Shown here piece after piece: positions 37,070 to 46,200 of a stretch of 64,000 nt of DNA. Source of the stretch: Agromyces sp. NDB4Y10 (lineage in GTDB: Bacteria; Actinomycetota; Actinomycetes; Actinomycetales; Microbacteriaceae); the NCBI RefSeq assembly GCF_001620055.1, contig NZ_LQGY01000055.1, positions 1 through 64,000 on the forward strand. Reading direction: 5' to 3'. The position numbers were made by a program, and so were the translations under genes. How positions within the stretch are numbered: the stretch's first letter is position 1; every line of letters starts with the position of its first letter. The notes below the pieces were generated by a model. The model did no database searches. It was not told the origin of the DNA and saw only the letters and a program-made list of their open reading frames with translations.

Positions 37070-38200
37070 TCAGCGCACGGAGGCGGTGACCGTGAACTTC
37101 GCGTTGCGCGCGACCTGGCGCGTCGGGCCGACGGTCCGCTCGAGCAGCGGCCGGTACCGCAGGTGCGAGTTCCACACGCACCACAGCTCGCCGCCGGGCT
37201 CGAGCACGCGCGCCGCCTCAGCGAAGAGGTGCGCGGCGATGCCGGTGTGCACGGCGGCATCCGAGTGGAACGGCGGGTTCAGCACCACGAGGCGCTCGCT
37301 CGCGTCGGGCAGGTGCTCGAGGCCGTCGGCTCGGGTCACGCGAACGCGGTCGTCGACGCCGTTCGCCGCGGCGGTCAGGGCAGCGGATACCGCGGCCGCG
37401 GCGCTCCGGTCCGATGCGTGCACCACGAGTCCGGGTCGCTCCCGCGCGAGCCACGCCGCGACGACGCCCGACCCGCAGGCGAGATCGACCGCGCTCGCGG
37501 CGTCCGTGACCGCATCGCCGAGGACCCCGAGCAGGAACCGGGTGCCGATGTCGACCGACGTGCCGGCGAACACGCCGCCGTGGGCGACGATCGTGAGTCC
37601 GAGCTCGTCGTCGCGCCGCTGCGCGGGCCGGAGGGGTTCGGCGGGACGCGCGCCGATGCCCGAGGCGACGAGGACGCGCGACTTCTGCCGGGCGTGCGAA
37701 ACGTCGACCCGCTCGAATCGGCGACCGAGCACCTCGTTCATGGCGAGCGACATGTGCTTGATGCGGCCGCCCGCGAACACCCGCACGTCGGGCGCCGCTC
37801 CGGACGCGATCGTCGCCGCGACCTCGTCGAGCCGGTCGAGCGACCTCGGCAGCCGCATGAGCACGACCCGCGCGCCCGCGACCAGCTCGGGCGAGAGCGG
37901 CAGGCTGCGCGGCCGGTCGGACTCGGGCACGCCGAGCCGCCGGGCGTTCGCGGCGAGCGCCCGTTCGCCCGTGATCGGGTCCTGGTGCACGCGGACCTCG
38001 TGCGCGCCGGCGTCGACCGCGCCGAGGGCGAGGGCGCCGTACGCGTCGTCGATCACCACCACGGCACCCGGCATCCCGGCCGCCGCGGCGAGCGCATCGG
38101 CGGCCTCGTCGAGGATCAGCCGGTCCGCGGCATCCACTGCCACGAGGTTCGGCCCCTCGAGATCGGGGGCGCGCCGGAGGGCGTCGAGGTCGATGGCCAC
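37070..38200 (-). CDS. RlmG/RsmC-like rRNA guanine-N2 methyltransferase
   Basis: The 376-residue protein has a degenerate N-terminal methyltransferase-like half and a C-terminal catalytic half. The latter has the SAM motif DLACGSGVVAAWLA and the catalytic NPPFH, typical of the RlmG/RsmC group that methylates guanine N2 in rRNA. The exact target cannot be chosen. GTG 38200 is preceded at five bases by TACGAT, supporting a leaderless start; a longer frame exists but lacks support. Confidence 0.75.
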   Translation of the reverse strand: MAIDLDALRRAPDLEGPNLVAVDAADRLILDEAADALAAAAGMPGAVVVIDDAYGALALGAVDAGAHEVRVHQDPITGERALAANARRLGVPESDRPRSLPLSPELVAGARVVLMRLPRSLDRLDEVAATIASGAAPDVRVFAGGRIKHMSLAMNEVLGRRFERVDVSHARQKSRVLVASGIGARPAEPLRPAQRRDDELGLTIVAHGGVFAGTSVDIGTRFLLGVLGDAVTDAASAVDLACGSGVVAAWLARERPGLVVHASDRSAAAAVSAALTAAANGVDDRVRVTRADGLEHLPDASERLVVLNPPFHSDAAVHTGIAAHLFAEAARVLEPGGELWCVWNSHLRYRPLLERTVGPTRQVARNAKFTVTASVR

Positions 38201-38298
38201 ACCGAATCGTAGCCCCGGCGAACGCGGCACCCGTGGCGTCAACCCCCTGTCGGCGCCGTGCGCGAGGCCGGGAGGATCGCGGCAATGAAGGAGGCATC

Positions 38299-38775
38299 AT
38301 GACCGTCAATGACCGCACCGGGGTCCGCTACGCGGAGACACCGGTCCAGAAGGCCGCACTGATCGTGGGAATCGTGTTCCTCGTCGTCGGGATCCTCGGG
38401 TTCATCCCCGGCATCACGACGAACGTGGACCAGATGCAGTTCGCCGGGCACGAGTCGGAGGCCCTGCTCATGGGGATCTTCCAGGTCTCGATCCTGCACA
38501 ACATCGTGCACCTGCTGTTCGGCGTGGTGGGGCTGCTGCTCGCGCGCTCGTACAGCGGCTCGAAGAACTTCCTCATCTGGGGCGGCGCCGTGTACGCGCT
38601 GCTCTGGCTCTACGGCCTACTGGTCGCCGAGGACAGCGCGGCGAACTTCGTACCGATGAACGACGCCGACGACTGGCTGCACTTCGTGCTCGCCGTCGGC
38701 ATGATCGCGCTCGGCGTGCTGCTCACGCGCAACCGCACGGGCGCGCGCCGGCCCGGCGTCGCCGACCGCCGCTAG
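38299..38775 (+). CDS. DUF4383 membrane protein
   Basis: The 158-residue protein has four hydrophobic helices with LHNIVHLLFGVVGLLLAR in the second, the pattern of DUF4383 proteins common in actinobacteria. The function is unknown. A strong AAGGAGG precedes the ATG. Its TAG stop overlaps that of the convergent peptidase gene: the four bases CTAG serve both. Confidence 0.75.
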   Translation: MTVNDRTGVRYAETPVQKAALIVGIVFLVVGILGFIPGITTNVDQMQFAGHESEALLMGIFQVSILHNIVHLLFGVVGLLLARSYSGSKNFLIWGGAVYALLWLYGLLVAEDSAANFVPMNDADDWLHFVLAVGMIALGVLLTRNRTGARRPGVADRR

Positions 38776-40202
38776 CCCGAGGAAGGGCCGCTCGCGCCCG
38801 GCGCCCCCTCGAGGGCGCCGGGCGCTCGGCGCCAGAACTCGGCCAGGGTGAGCGCGCCGCGCTCGAGCACGTCCATCCGCACGTGCTCGTCGGGCGCATG
38901 CCACCGGTCGCTCGGCAGGCCGGTGCCGAAGAACACGAGCGGCGCCCCGGCCGTGCGCGCGAGCAGCGTCGCCGGGCCGCCACCGCCGTTGCCCATGCGA
39001 CCCACCTCGTCCGGTTCGACCTCGAAGCCGACCGCCATGGCCGCCGCGAGCGCGTCCAGCGCCGGGTGCTCGGGCGTCCGGTACGGCGCCTCCGCGGTGA
39101 GGTGGTCGAACTCCAGGTCGTAGCGGATGCCGCGCAGCCGGTCGGCCATCCACGCCTCGAGGTGCTCGGCCACCGCCTGCGGATCCTGGTCGCCGACGAG
39201 CCGGATGCTGAGGTCGGCGGTCGCGGTCGCGGGGATGACCGACCGCGGCAGGCCCTCCGTGTCGCCTCCGGTGATGCTGATCACCTCGATGGCCGGACGC
39301 GCCCACAGGCGCTCGGGCAGGGAGTGGTCGCCGTCGCCGACCACGCGGGCCGTCTCGGTCCGTTCCGCCCAGTCCTCGGGTTCGAGCGCGAGGCCGTCGA
39401 ACTCGTCGCGGTCGCGGTCGTCGGGCGAGGCGACGTCGCCGATGCCCGGGACGACGATGCGGCCCTCGTCGTCGTGGAGGTCGGCGATGACCGCCGCGAG
39501 GTCGTGGATCGGATTGGGGGCGGCGCCCGAGACGGTGCCGCTGTGCACGTCGACCAGCGGCCCGTGGACGGTGAGCGTCGCCCCGATCATCCCCCGCACG
39601 CTCGTGCACAGGGCCGGCCGGTCGGCGTCGGCGAGCAGGGTGTCGGAGTACAGCACGAGGTCGGCCGTGACGTCGTCACGGTGGGCCTCGAGCAGATCGG
39701 CGAGGTGGGGCGAACCGAGCTCCTCCTCGCCGTCGATCAGGAACCGCACGTTCACCGCCGGGCCCCCGTCGACCGCGACGTGCGCCGCGAGGGCCAGCAG
39801 GTGCGCCGCGACCTGGCCCTTGGCGTCGGACGCACCGCGGCCGAACATCACGCCGTCGCGGACCGCCGGTTCGAACGGCGCGGTCTCCTGCCAGTCCTCG
39901 GCGTGCACCGTGCGGACGTCGTGGTGGCTGTAGACGAGCACCGTCGGAGCGCCCGGATGCGGCATCCACTCGCCGTAGACCGCGACGGTGTCACCCTGCG
40001 GCCAGACCTCGACGCGCGGGAAGCCGACCGCGCGCATCCGGGCCGCGAGGTGCGCCGCCGACCAGCGCATCGCATCGGCGCGGTCCGGATCGCCGGCCAC
40101 CGAGGGGATGCGCACCCACTCGGCGAGTTCCTCCGCGAACGCAGCTCGCCGCCCCTCCACGAACCGCCGGGTCCGCGCCGCCGCATCCATCAGGTCGCTC
40201 AT
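38772..40202 (-). CDS. M20 family metallopeptidase (dipeptidase-like)
   Basis: The 476-residue zinc enzyme has YSHHDV (first metal His and Asp), GRGASDAKG (bridging Asp), DGEEELGSP (catalytic and metal Glu) and a late GTGLPSDRWHAPDEH containing the last metal His. The dimerisation domain lies in the middle (about 200-385). Members cleave dipeptides or N-acyl amino acids in the cytoplasm. Its start is about 250 bp from the divergent nucleotidase gene. Confidence 0.85.
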   Translation of the reverse strand: MSDLMDAAARTRRFVEGRRAAFAEELAEWVRIPSVAGDPDRADAMRWSAAHLAARMRAVGFPRVEVWPQGDTVAVYGEWMPHPGAPTVLVYSHHDVRTVHAEDWQETAPFEPAVRDGVMFGRGASDAKGQVAAHLLALAAHVAVDGGPAVNVRFLIDGEEELGSPHLADLLEAHRDDVTADLVLYSDTLLADADRPALCTSVRGMIGATLTVHGPLVDVHSGTVSGAAPNPIHDLAAVIADLHDDEGRIVVPGIGDVASPDDRDRDEFDGLALEPEDWAERTETARVVGDGDHSLPERLWARPAIEVISITGGDTEGLPRSVIPATATADLSIRLVGDQDPQAVAEHLEAWMADRLRGIRYDLEFDHLTAEAPYRTPEHPALDALAAAMAVGFEVEPDEVGRMGNGGGGPATLLARTAGAPLVFFGTGLPSDRWHAPDEHVRMDVLERGALTLAEFWRRAPGALEGAPGASGPSSG

Positions 40203-40392
40203 GCGTCACGGTAGCCACGCCGGACTTCGCCGCGGTACGGGATTGACCCGGTCGGGCACCGCGGGGTACTGGGGCGGCGTACCCGACCGGGGCCGAGGGC
40301 GTCAAGATCTTCCGCGACGTCGGTGGTCGGGGCGATGATCGCCCGACGCGCATCGGTCGACGGCGGTTCACGCGCAGGGAACCCACGTGGCC

Positions 40393-40398
40393 TAGCGT
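40393..40398 (+). promoter_or_regulatory. -10 element of the 5'-nucleotidase gene
   Basis: TAGCGT stands 54 bp before the GTG, giving a transcript with a leader. A GTTCAC lies about 24 bp upstream as a possible -35. The 250-bp gap from 40203 also has inverted arms CCCGGTCGGG (40247-40256) and CCCGACCGGG (40282-40291). Confidence 0.4.
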
Positions 40399-40452
40399 GT
40401 GCCCGGGCGGGCCGCCGCCCTGAACGAACCACCTCGAGAGGAATCCCGACAC

Positions 40453-42222
40453 GTGAAGACCCGACTCCTGGGGGCTGCGGCGACCGCCGCCCTGCTCCTC
40501 GGCGGTGGCGCCGCCCTTCCCGCCGCCGCCGCACCGAACACCGCGAACGAACTCGACCTCACCCTGCTCGCGACCACCGACCTGCACGGTCGCGTCCTGA
40601 ACTGGGACTACTTCAGCGACCGCGCCTACAGCGACCGCGCCGGCGACTCCGTCGGCCTCGCCAAGGTCGCCTCGGTCGTCGACGAGGTCCGCGCCGAGGT
40701 CGGCGACGAGCGCCTGCTCGTGGTCGACAACGGCGACGCCATCCAGGGCACGCCGCTCAGCTACTACTACGCGGTGCAGGAGCCCGTGCAGGAGACCGGT
40801 GCCGACCACCCGATGGCGGCCGCGTACGCCGCCATCGGCTACGACGCCCAAGTGGTCGGCAACCACGAGTTCAACTACGGGCTCGACCTGCTGGCCGCCT
40901 ACGAGGACGACCTCGGGTTCCCGCTGCTGGGCGCGAACGTGCTCGACGCCGAGACCGGCGAGCCCGCGTTCGACCCGTACACGCTCGTCACCAAGAAGGT
41001 GAAGGGGCACAAGCCCGTCACGGTCGGCATCCTCGGCCTCACCACGCCCGGCTCGGCGATCTGGGACAAGGCGAACGTCGAGGGCGAGCTCGAGTTCCGC
41101 GACATGGTCGACGCCGCCGAGGAGTGGGTGCCGAAGGTCCGCGCGGCGGGCGCCGACGTGGTGGTCGTGCTCTCGCACGCCGGCACGGGGGGCTCGTCGT
41201 ACGACGAGTCGATCGCCCCGCCCGAGAACGCGACGGCCGACATCGCCCGCGAGGTGCCCGGCATCGACGTCATGGTCGTCGGGCATTCGCACCTCGACAA
41301 GCCGAGCGAGGTCGTCGTGAACGAGGTCACCGGCGACGAGGTGCTGCTCACCCAGCCCTACCGCTGGGGCTCCACCGTCTCGCGCGTCGACCTCTCGCTC
41401 GAGAAGGTCAAGGGCAAGTGGGATGTCGCCGACGCCGAGGCGTCCGCGATCCGCACGGCCGCCTACCCGGAGTCCCCTGCGATCGTCGACCTCGTCGCCG
41501 ACCAGCACGCCACGACCGTCGCGTACGTGAACCAGGTCGTCGCGCGCTCGACCGAGGAGCTGTCGGCGGTCACCTCGCGGTACGAGGACACGGCGATCAT
41601 CGACTTCATCCAGCAGGTGCAGACGGATGCCGTCGCGGGCTCGCTCGCGGGCACGGCCTACGCCGACCTGCCCGTGCTGTCGATCGCCGCGCCGTTCAGC
41701 CGCACCGCCGTCTTCCCGCAGGGCGACGTCACCGTGCGCGACATCGCCGGCCTCTACATCTACGACAACACCCTGCAGGCCGTCACGATGACCGGTGCGC
41801 AGGTGAAGGACTACCTCGAGTACTCGGCGAAGTACTACGCGCAGGTGCCCGTCGGCGGCACGTTCGACCCCGAGGCGCACACCGCCGCGGGCGGCACCCC
41901 CGACTACAACCTCGACATCATCGCGGGCGTCGAGTACGAGATCGACCTGTCGCAGCCGGTCGGGTCGCGCATCGAGGGGCTGGTCCTGGCCGACGGCACG
42001 CCGCTCGCCGACGACCAGGAGGTCGTGGTCGCCGTGAACAACTACCGCCGCTCCGGCGGCGGCGGGTTCCCGCACATCGCCTCGGCCCCGGTCGTCTACG
42101 ACGAGCAGAAGGAGATCCGCCAGCTGCTCATCGACTGGGCGCAGGAGCGCGGCGTCATCGACCCGGCCGACTTCGCCGACGAGTCGTGGTGGCTCACCAT
42201 CGGCGGCACGGTGGTCGGGTAG
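40453..42222 (+). CDS. secreted bifunctional metallophosphatase/5'-nucleotidase
   Basis: The 589-residue protein has a Sec signal ending in LPAAAA. The metallophosphatase domain has TTDLHGR, GNHEFNYG (the usual Asp after Phe is Asn) and VVGHSHLDK. The C-terminal 5'-nucleotidase domain ends with NNYRRSGGGGFP. It would release phosphate from nucleotides or cyclic nucleotides outside the cell. It has no cell-wall anchor. GTG 40453 follows GAGAGGAA. The last codons and the TAG stop lie in the left arm of a palindromic repeat. Confidence 0.85.
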   Translation: MKTRLLGAAATAALLLGGGAALPAAAAPNTANELDLTLLATTDLHGRVLNWDYFSDRAYSDRAGDSVGLAKVASVVDEVRAEVGDERLLVVDNGDAIQGTPLSYYYAVQEPVQETGADHPMAAAYAAIGYDAQVVGNHEFNYGLDLLAAYEDDLGFPLLGANVLDAETGEPAFDPYTLVTKKVKGHKPVTVGILGLTTPGSAIWDKANVEGELEFRDMVDAAEEWVPKVRAAGADVVVVLSHAGTGGSSYDESIAPPENATADIAREVPGIDVMVVGHSHLDKPSEVVVNEVTGDEVLLTQPYRWGSTVSRVDLSLEKVKGKWDVADAEASAIRTAAYPESPAIVDLVADQHATTVAYVNQVVARSTEELSAVTSRYEDTAIIDFIQQVQTDAVAGSLAGTAYADLPVLSIAAPFSRTAVFPQGDVTVRDIAGLYIYDNTLQAVTMTGAQVKDYLEYSAKYYAQVPVGGTFDPEAHTAAGGTPDYNLDIIAGVEYEIDLSQPVGSRIEGLVLADGTPLADDQEVVVAVNNYRRSGGGGFPHIASAPVVYDEQKEIRQLLIDWAQERGVIDPADFADESWWLTIGGTVVG

Positions 42223-42247
42223 CACCCGAAGGGCGCGTGCCGAGACC
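42210..42247. repeat. remnant half of the palindromic intergenic repeat
   Basis: The left half only (CGGTGGTCGGGTAG, then the CCCGAAGGG core and CCGAGACC) aligns with the other three copies. It overlaps the last four codons and the stop of the nucleotidase gene, so the repeat supplies the protein's C-terminus. Confidence 0.6.
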
Positions 42248-42266
42248 GGCCGTCGCGCCCATCCGG

Positions 42267-42299
42267 AGGGCGCGGACCGAGACCCTCGGTCCGCGCCCT
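42267..42299 (+). terminator. hairpin terminator after the nucleotidase gene
   Basis: A perfect 15-bp stem (left arm starts AGGGCGCGG, right arm ends CCGCGCCCT) has a 3-nt loop and is followed by TCGCGCG rather than a U-tract. Confidence 0.7.
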
Positions 42300-42328
42300 T
42301 CGCGCGTTCGCGCGAGTACGCTCGCCGT

Positions 42329-43687
42329 ATGCCCGCCACTGACCTCGCCGGCCTCGCCCGCGCGATCGGCGCCGACGAGGCCGTACGGCGCCGTGTGCAG
42401 CGTCGCACGCTCGCCGTCGTCGTCGCGAGCCAGGTGCTGGGCGGCGCCGGTCTCGCGGCCGGCATCACCGTCGGTGCGCTGCTCGCGCGCGACCTGCTCG
42501 GCTCCGACAGCCTCACCGGCGCCCCCGCGGCCCTGTTCACCCTCGGGTCCGCGCTCGCGGCCTTCCTCGTCGGCCGCGTCACCCAGCGATGGGGCCGCCG
42601 GACCGGCCTCGGCCTCGGGTTCGCCGCAGGCGGCGCCGGCGCGATCGGCGTGGTCGCCGCCGCGGTGTCGGGCAACGTGCCGCTGCTGTTCGCCTCGCTG
42701 TTCGTCTACGGGGCCGGCACGGCCACGAACCTGCAGGCCCGGTACGCGGGCACCGACCTCGCCCTGCCGACGCAGCGCGGCACCGCCGTGAGCGTCGCGA
42801 TGGTCTCGACCACGCTCGGTGCGGTCGCGGGCCCGAACCTGGTCGAGCCGCTCGGCGCGCTCGCCGTCTCCCTGGGCATCCCCCCGCTCGCCGGGCCCTT
42901 CCTGCTCGCCGCAGCCGCCTACCTCGGTGCGGGCAGCGTCCTGTTCCTGCTGCTGCGGCCCGACCCGTTCCTCGTGGCGCAGCACCTCGATCACGCGCCC
43001 GGGCTCCCGCCCGCCGTCGCCCCCGAGGTCCCGACCCCCGCCGAGCCCGCCCAGCCCGCCGCGCCCGCCCAGCCCGGCGCATCGCAGCCGGAGCCGTCCG
43101 CCCCCGCCCGGGGCGACCGCTTCGCACCGGGCGTCGTGCTCGGCGCGACGATCATGATCCTCACGCAGGCCACCATGGTCGCGATCATGACCATGACCCC
43201 CGTGCACATGCGCGGACACGACCACGCCCTCTCGGCCGTCGGGCTGGTGATCGGCATCCACATCGGCGCCATGTACCTGCCGTCGCTCGTGACCGGCGTC
43301 CTCGTCGACCGCATCGGCCGCATCCCCATGGCCGTCGCCGCGGCGGTCACGATGCTGCTCGCGGGCGGCGTCGCCGCCCTCGCACCGAGCGACTCCCTCG
43401 GGCTCCTGATCGTCGCACTGACGCTCCTCGGCCTCGGCTGGAACTTCGGCCTCATCTCGGGCACCGCGCTCGTCGTCGATGCCACCTCGCCCTCCCACCG
43501 CGCGAAGACGCAGGGGTCGATCGACGTGCTCATCGCGCTGTCCGGGGCCGGCGCGAGCGCCCTGTCCGGCCTGGTGCTCGCGGCCACCGACTACGCCACG
43601 CTGTCGGTCGTCGGCGGGCTCCTGTCGCTGCTGCTCGTGCCGGTCGTCATCTGGGCCCGACGGGCCGCGGTTCGACGTCGGCGCTGA
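42329..43687 (+). CDS. MFS transporter
   Basis: The 452-residue membrane protein has 12 predicted helices, GRVTQRWGRRTG after helix 2, and a Pro/Ala-rich middle loop of about 50 residues (about 225-270). VDRIGRIPMA after helix 8 repeats the MFS signature. Homologues are exporters of unknown cargo. TACGCT six bases before the ATG suggests leaderless initiation. Confidence 0.75.
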   Translation: MPATDLAGLARAIGADEAVRRRVQRRTLAVVVASQVLGGAGLAAGITVGALLARDLLGSDSLTGAPAALFTLGSALAAFLVGRVTQRWGRRTGLGLGFAAGGAGAIGVVAAAVSGNVPLLFASLFVYGAGTATNLQARYAGTDLALPTQRGTAVSVAMVSTTLGAVAGPNLVEPLGALAVSLGIPPLAGPFLLAAAAYLGAGSVLFLLLRPDPFLVAQHLDHAPGLPPAVAPEVPTPAEPAQPAAPAQPGASQPEPSAPARGDRFAPGVVLGATIMILTQATMVAIMTMTPVHMRGHDHALSAVGLVIGIHIGAMYLPSLVTGVLVDRIGRIPMAVAAAVTMLLAGGVAALAPSDSLGLLIVALTLLGLGWNFGLISGTALVVDATSPSHRAKTQGSIDVLIALSGAGASALSGLVLAATDYATLSVVGGLLSLLLVPVVIWARRAAVRRRR

Positions 43688-43722
43688 CGGCGCCCAGCCG
43701 GGTTTGCTACCCTCAGCCCGCA

Positions 43723-44493
43723 ATGCGACATTCGGCGCAGCACCTGGGGGAGCGCCGCGCGGCGGTTCGAACGCCCGCGCGGCGCCCGTCACGTGCGCCC
43801 GAGGGTCGGCGTCGCGCGACCCGCCCCGAGCGCGGGTCGCGTCGCCTCGCCAGGCGACGCAGCGTCGCGGCGCTCGTCGCCGCGGTCGCCGTGGGCGGCC
43901 TGCTCGCCACGGTCGCGCTCGCCCCGCTCCCGCGCCCGTCGGTGGCGCTCGCCGACGCGGCCGCCGGTTCCGTCTCCCCGTTCCGGGGCGAGGTGCAGGA
44001 GGTCGCCGTCCCCGGCGACCTCAGCGTGGCCGGGGTGTCGCGCGAGCGCTACATCACGGCGACCGGACCGGAGACGCTCGTGGCATCCGGCACCAACTAC
44101 GACTGGGCGAAGCTCGTGCTCGTGTTCGGCGACTGGCCGGTGACCGACGAGAACGTGCGGTTCATGGTCGAGTGGATGCGCGAGGAGAACGGCCCCGACA
44201 ACTGGTGGAACCGCAACAACCCGCTGAACAACGGGTACGGATCGGGCGGCGGCAGCGGCCTGGGCAGCTACACGACCCTCGTCGACGCCGCCCGGTACGC
44301 GGCATCCAACCTGCAGAAGCGCACGTTCTACGCCGACATCGTCGCCGCCCTCGAGGCCGGCACGTCAGCGGATGCCGCGGCGCGGGCGGTCTGGGCGTCG
44401 CCCTGGGCCGAGAGCCACTACGGGTACGGTACGTGGTGGTCGACCTCGCCGGTGCCCGTCGTGCCGGCCCCGCCGACGGCGTGGGGTCGCTGA
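43723..44493 (+). CDS. exported protein with lysozyme/glucosaminidase-like region
   Basis: The 256-residue protein has a long Arg-rich N-terminus, one hydrophobic helix (about 48-75) and an exported domain. That domain contains WPVTDENVRFMVEWMREENGP, NNPLNNG and a Trp-rich end. The NNPLN core recalls glucosaminidase and endolysin-like domains, but I cannot identify a catalytic set. It precedes the photolyase gene by six bases. The -10-like TACCCT is nine bases upstream of the start. Confidence 0.55.
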   Translation: MRHSAQHLGERRAAVRTPARRPSRAPEGRRRATRPERGSRRLARRRSVAALVAAVAVGGLLATVALAPLPRPSVALADAAAGSVSPFRGEVQEVAVPGDLSVAGVSRERYITATGPETLVASGTNYDWAKLVLVFGDWPVTDENVRFMVEWMREENGPDNWWNRNNPLNNGYGSGGGSGLGSYTTLVDAARYAASNLQKRTFYADIVAALEAGTSADAAARAVWASPWAESHYGYGTWWSTSPVPVVPAPPTAWGR

Positions 44494-44499
44494 GCCCCC

Positions 44500-45990
44500 G
44501 TGCCCGTGCGCTGGATCTTCGCGGAGCAGCTCGGGTCGCAGTTCGACGACGGCGGGCGGATGCTGCTCGTCGAGGCCCGCGCGGCGTTCGGCCGCCGGCC
44601 GATGCACCGGCAGAAGGCGCACCTGTACCTCTCCGCGATCCGGCACCGGGCGGCGGAGCTCGGCGACCGCGTCGAGTTCCGGCAGGTGGAGCGGTTCGGC
44701 GAGGCCGTCGACGGGCGCGACGACCTCGAGGCGGTCGCCCCGGTGTCGTGGGCGGCGAGGGTGGCGCTCCGGCGCCGTGGCATCCGGATGCTGCCGAGCC
44801 GGGGCTTCGTCACCTCGGAGACGGACTTCGCCGAGTGGATGGCGGGTCGCGAGGGCCGTCGCCCGCGCATGGAGGACTTCTACCGGTGGACGCGCGAGCG
44901 CACCGGGATCCTGATGCGCGGACCCGAGCCGGAGGGCGGCCGCTTCAACCTCGACCGCGAGAACCGGCAGCCGCCGCCGAGGGGAGCGGTCACGCTGGGC
45001 CTGCCGGAGCCGTGGTGGCCCGAGGAGGACGAGATCGACCGCGAGGTGCGCCGCGACCTCGATCGCTGGCAGGCCGACGGACGCGTGCAGCTCATCGGCG
45101 ACGACGGCCCGCGCCGCTTCGCCGTCACCGAGACCGAGGCCGAGCACGCGATCGCCGACTTCATCGAGACGCGCCTCGGCGACTTCGGCCCGTACGAGGA
45201 CGCGGTGCTCACCCACGACTGGGTCATGGCGCACTCGCTGCTCAGCGTGCCGCTCAACCTGGGCCTGATCGACCCGCTCGCGCTCGCCGAGCGCGTCGCC
45301 GCCGAGCACGCCGCCGGCCGTGCGCCGTTGCAGAGCGTCGAGGGCTTCGTGCGGCAGGTGATCGGATGGCGCGACTGGATGTGGCACCTCTACTGGCACC
45401 TCGGGCCCGGCTACCGGCGCGTCCACAACCGCCTCGAGGCGACCCGACCGGTGCCCCGCCCGTTCGCGACCCTCGACACGGCCGGCGTGGACGCCGCCTG
45501 CATCCGGCACACGCTCGACGACGTGCGCGCGCACGGCTGGGCGCACCACATCCAGCGGCTCATGGTGCTCGGGAACTGGGCGCTGCAGCGCGCGGTCGAT
45601 CCGGCCGAGCTCACCGACTGGTTCGCCGGCGCGTTCGTCGACGGCACCCCCTGGGTCATGCCCGCGAACGTGGTCGGGATGTCGCAGCACGCCGACGGCG
45701 GCCTCGTCGCGACGAAGCCCTACGCGGCCGGTGGCGCGTACGTCTCGAAGATGACCGACTACTGCGGCGGATGCCGATTCGACCCCAAGGTGCGCCTCGG
45801 CCCCGACGCGTGCCCGGTCACCGCCGGGTACTGGGCGTTCCTCGACCGGGCCGAACCGCACCTGCGCGGCAACCACCGGATGGCCCAGCCCCTCGCCGGA
45901 CTGCGACGCCTGTCGGACCGCGAGGCGGTCGTCGCGCAGGAGCGGGCACGGGACCTCGACAGCGAGGGCTTCGGGCCGGCTCCGGGCTGA
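44500..45990 (+). CDS. phrB: iron-sulfur bacterial cryptochrome/photolyase (FeS-BCP, PhrB-like)
   Basis: The 496-residue protein belongs to the prokaryotic (6-4) photolyase group. Four cysteines, Cys334, Cys422, Cys425 and Cys438, have exactly the spacing of the [4Fe-4S] ligands in Agrobacterium PhrB (350, 438, 441, 454). The active-site His-His pair is at 349-350. It should bind FAD and a lumazine-type antenna and repair (6-4) photoproducts in UV-damaged DNA using blue light. The GTG start at 44500 lies close to the upstream gene; a second GTG two codons later is possible. Confidence 0.9.
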   Translation: MPVRWIFAEQLGSQFDDGGRMLLVEARAAFGRRPMHRQKAHLYLSAIRHRAAELGDRVEFRQVERFGEAVDGRDDLEAVAPVSWAARVALRRRGIRMLPSRGFVTSETDFAEWMAGREGRRPRMEDFYRWTRERTGILMRGPEPEGGRFNLDRENRQPPPRGAVTLGLPEPWWPEEDEIDREVRRDLDRWQADGRVQLIGDDGPRRFAVTETEAEHAIADFIETRLGDFGPYEDAVLTHDWVMAHSLLSVPLNLGLIDPLALAERVAAEHAAGRAPLQSVEGFVRQVIGWRDWMWHLYWHLGPGYRRVHNRLEATRPVPRPFATLDTAGVDAACIRHTLDDVRAHGWAHHIQRLMVLGNWALQRAVDPAELTDWFAGAFVDGTPWVMPANVVGMSQHADGGLVATKPYAAGGAYVSKMTDYCGGCRFDPKVRLGPDACPVTAGYWAFLDRAEPHLRGNHRMAQPLAGLRRLSDREAVVAQERARDLDSEGFGPAPG

Positions 45991-46200
45991 GTCGGAGGGC
46001 CCCCACGGCGGGCGCGATACCGGGTTCGTCGTGCCCGTGGCATCCGCCGCATACCGGCTCAGGAGGACGCTCGTCAATCCCCCTTGACCGAACCGTCCAA
46101 ACTATGTCGGTCGGCTCGTGGCGGGATAGAGTCCGGGCAGGATGCCACCGAGGCGCCGTCGCGTCCGCGGAACCCGAACCCCGCGCCGATCAGGAGCACC

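Noticed and set aside
40247-40291. Phosphate (PhoP) box for the nucleotidase gene
   Set aside because: Only one GTTCAC is present near 40369, without the second direct repeat; the inverted CCCGGTCGGG arms do not match a PHO box.
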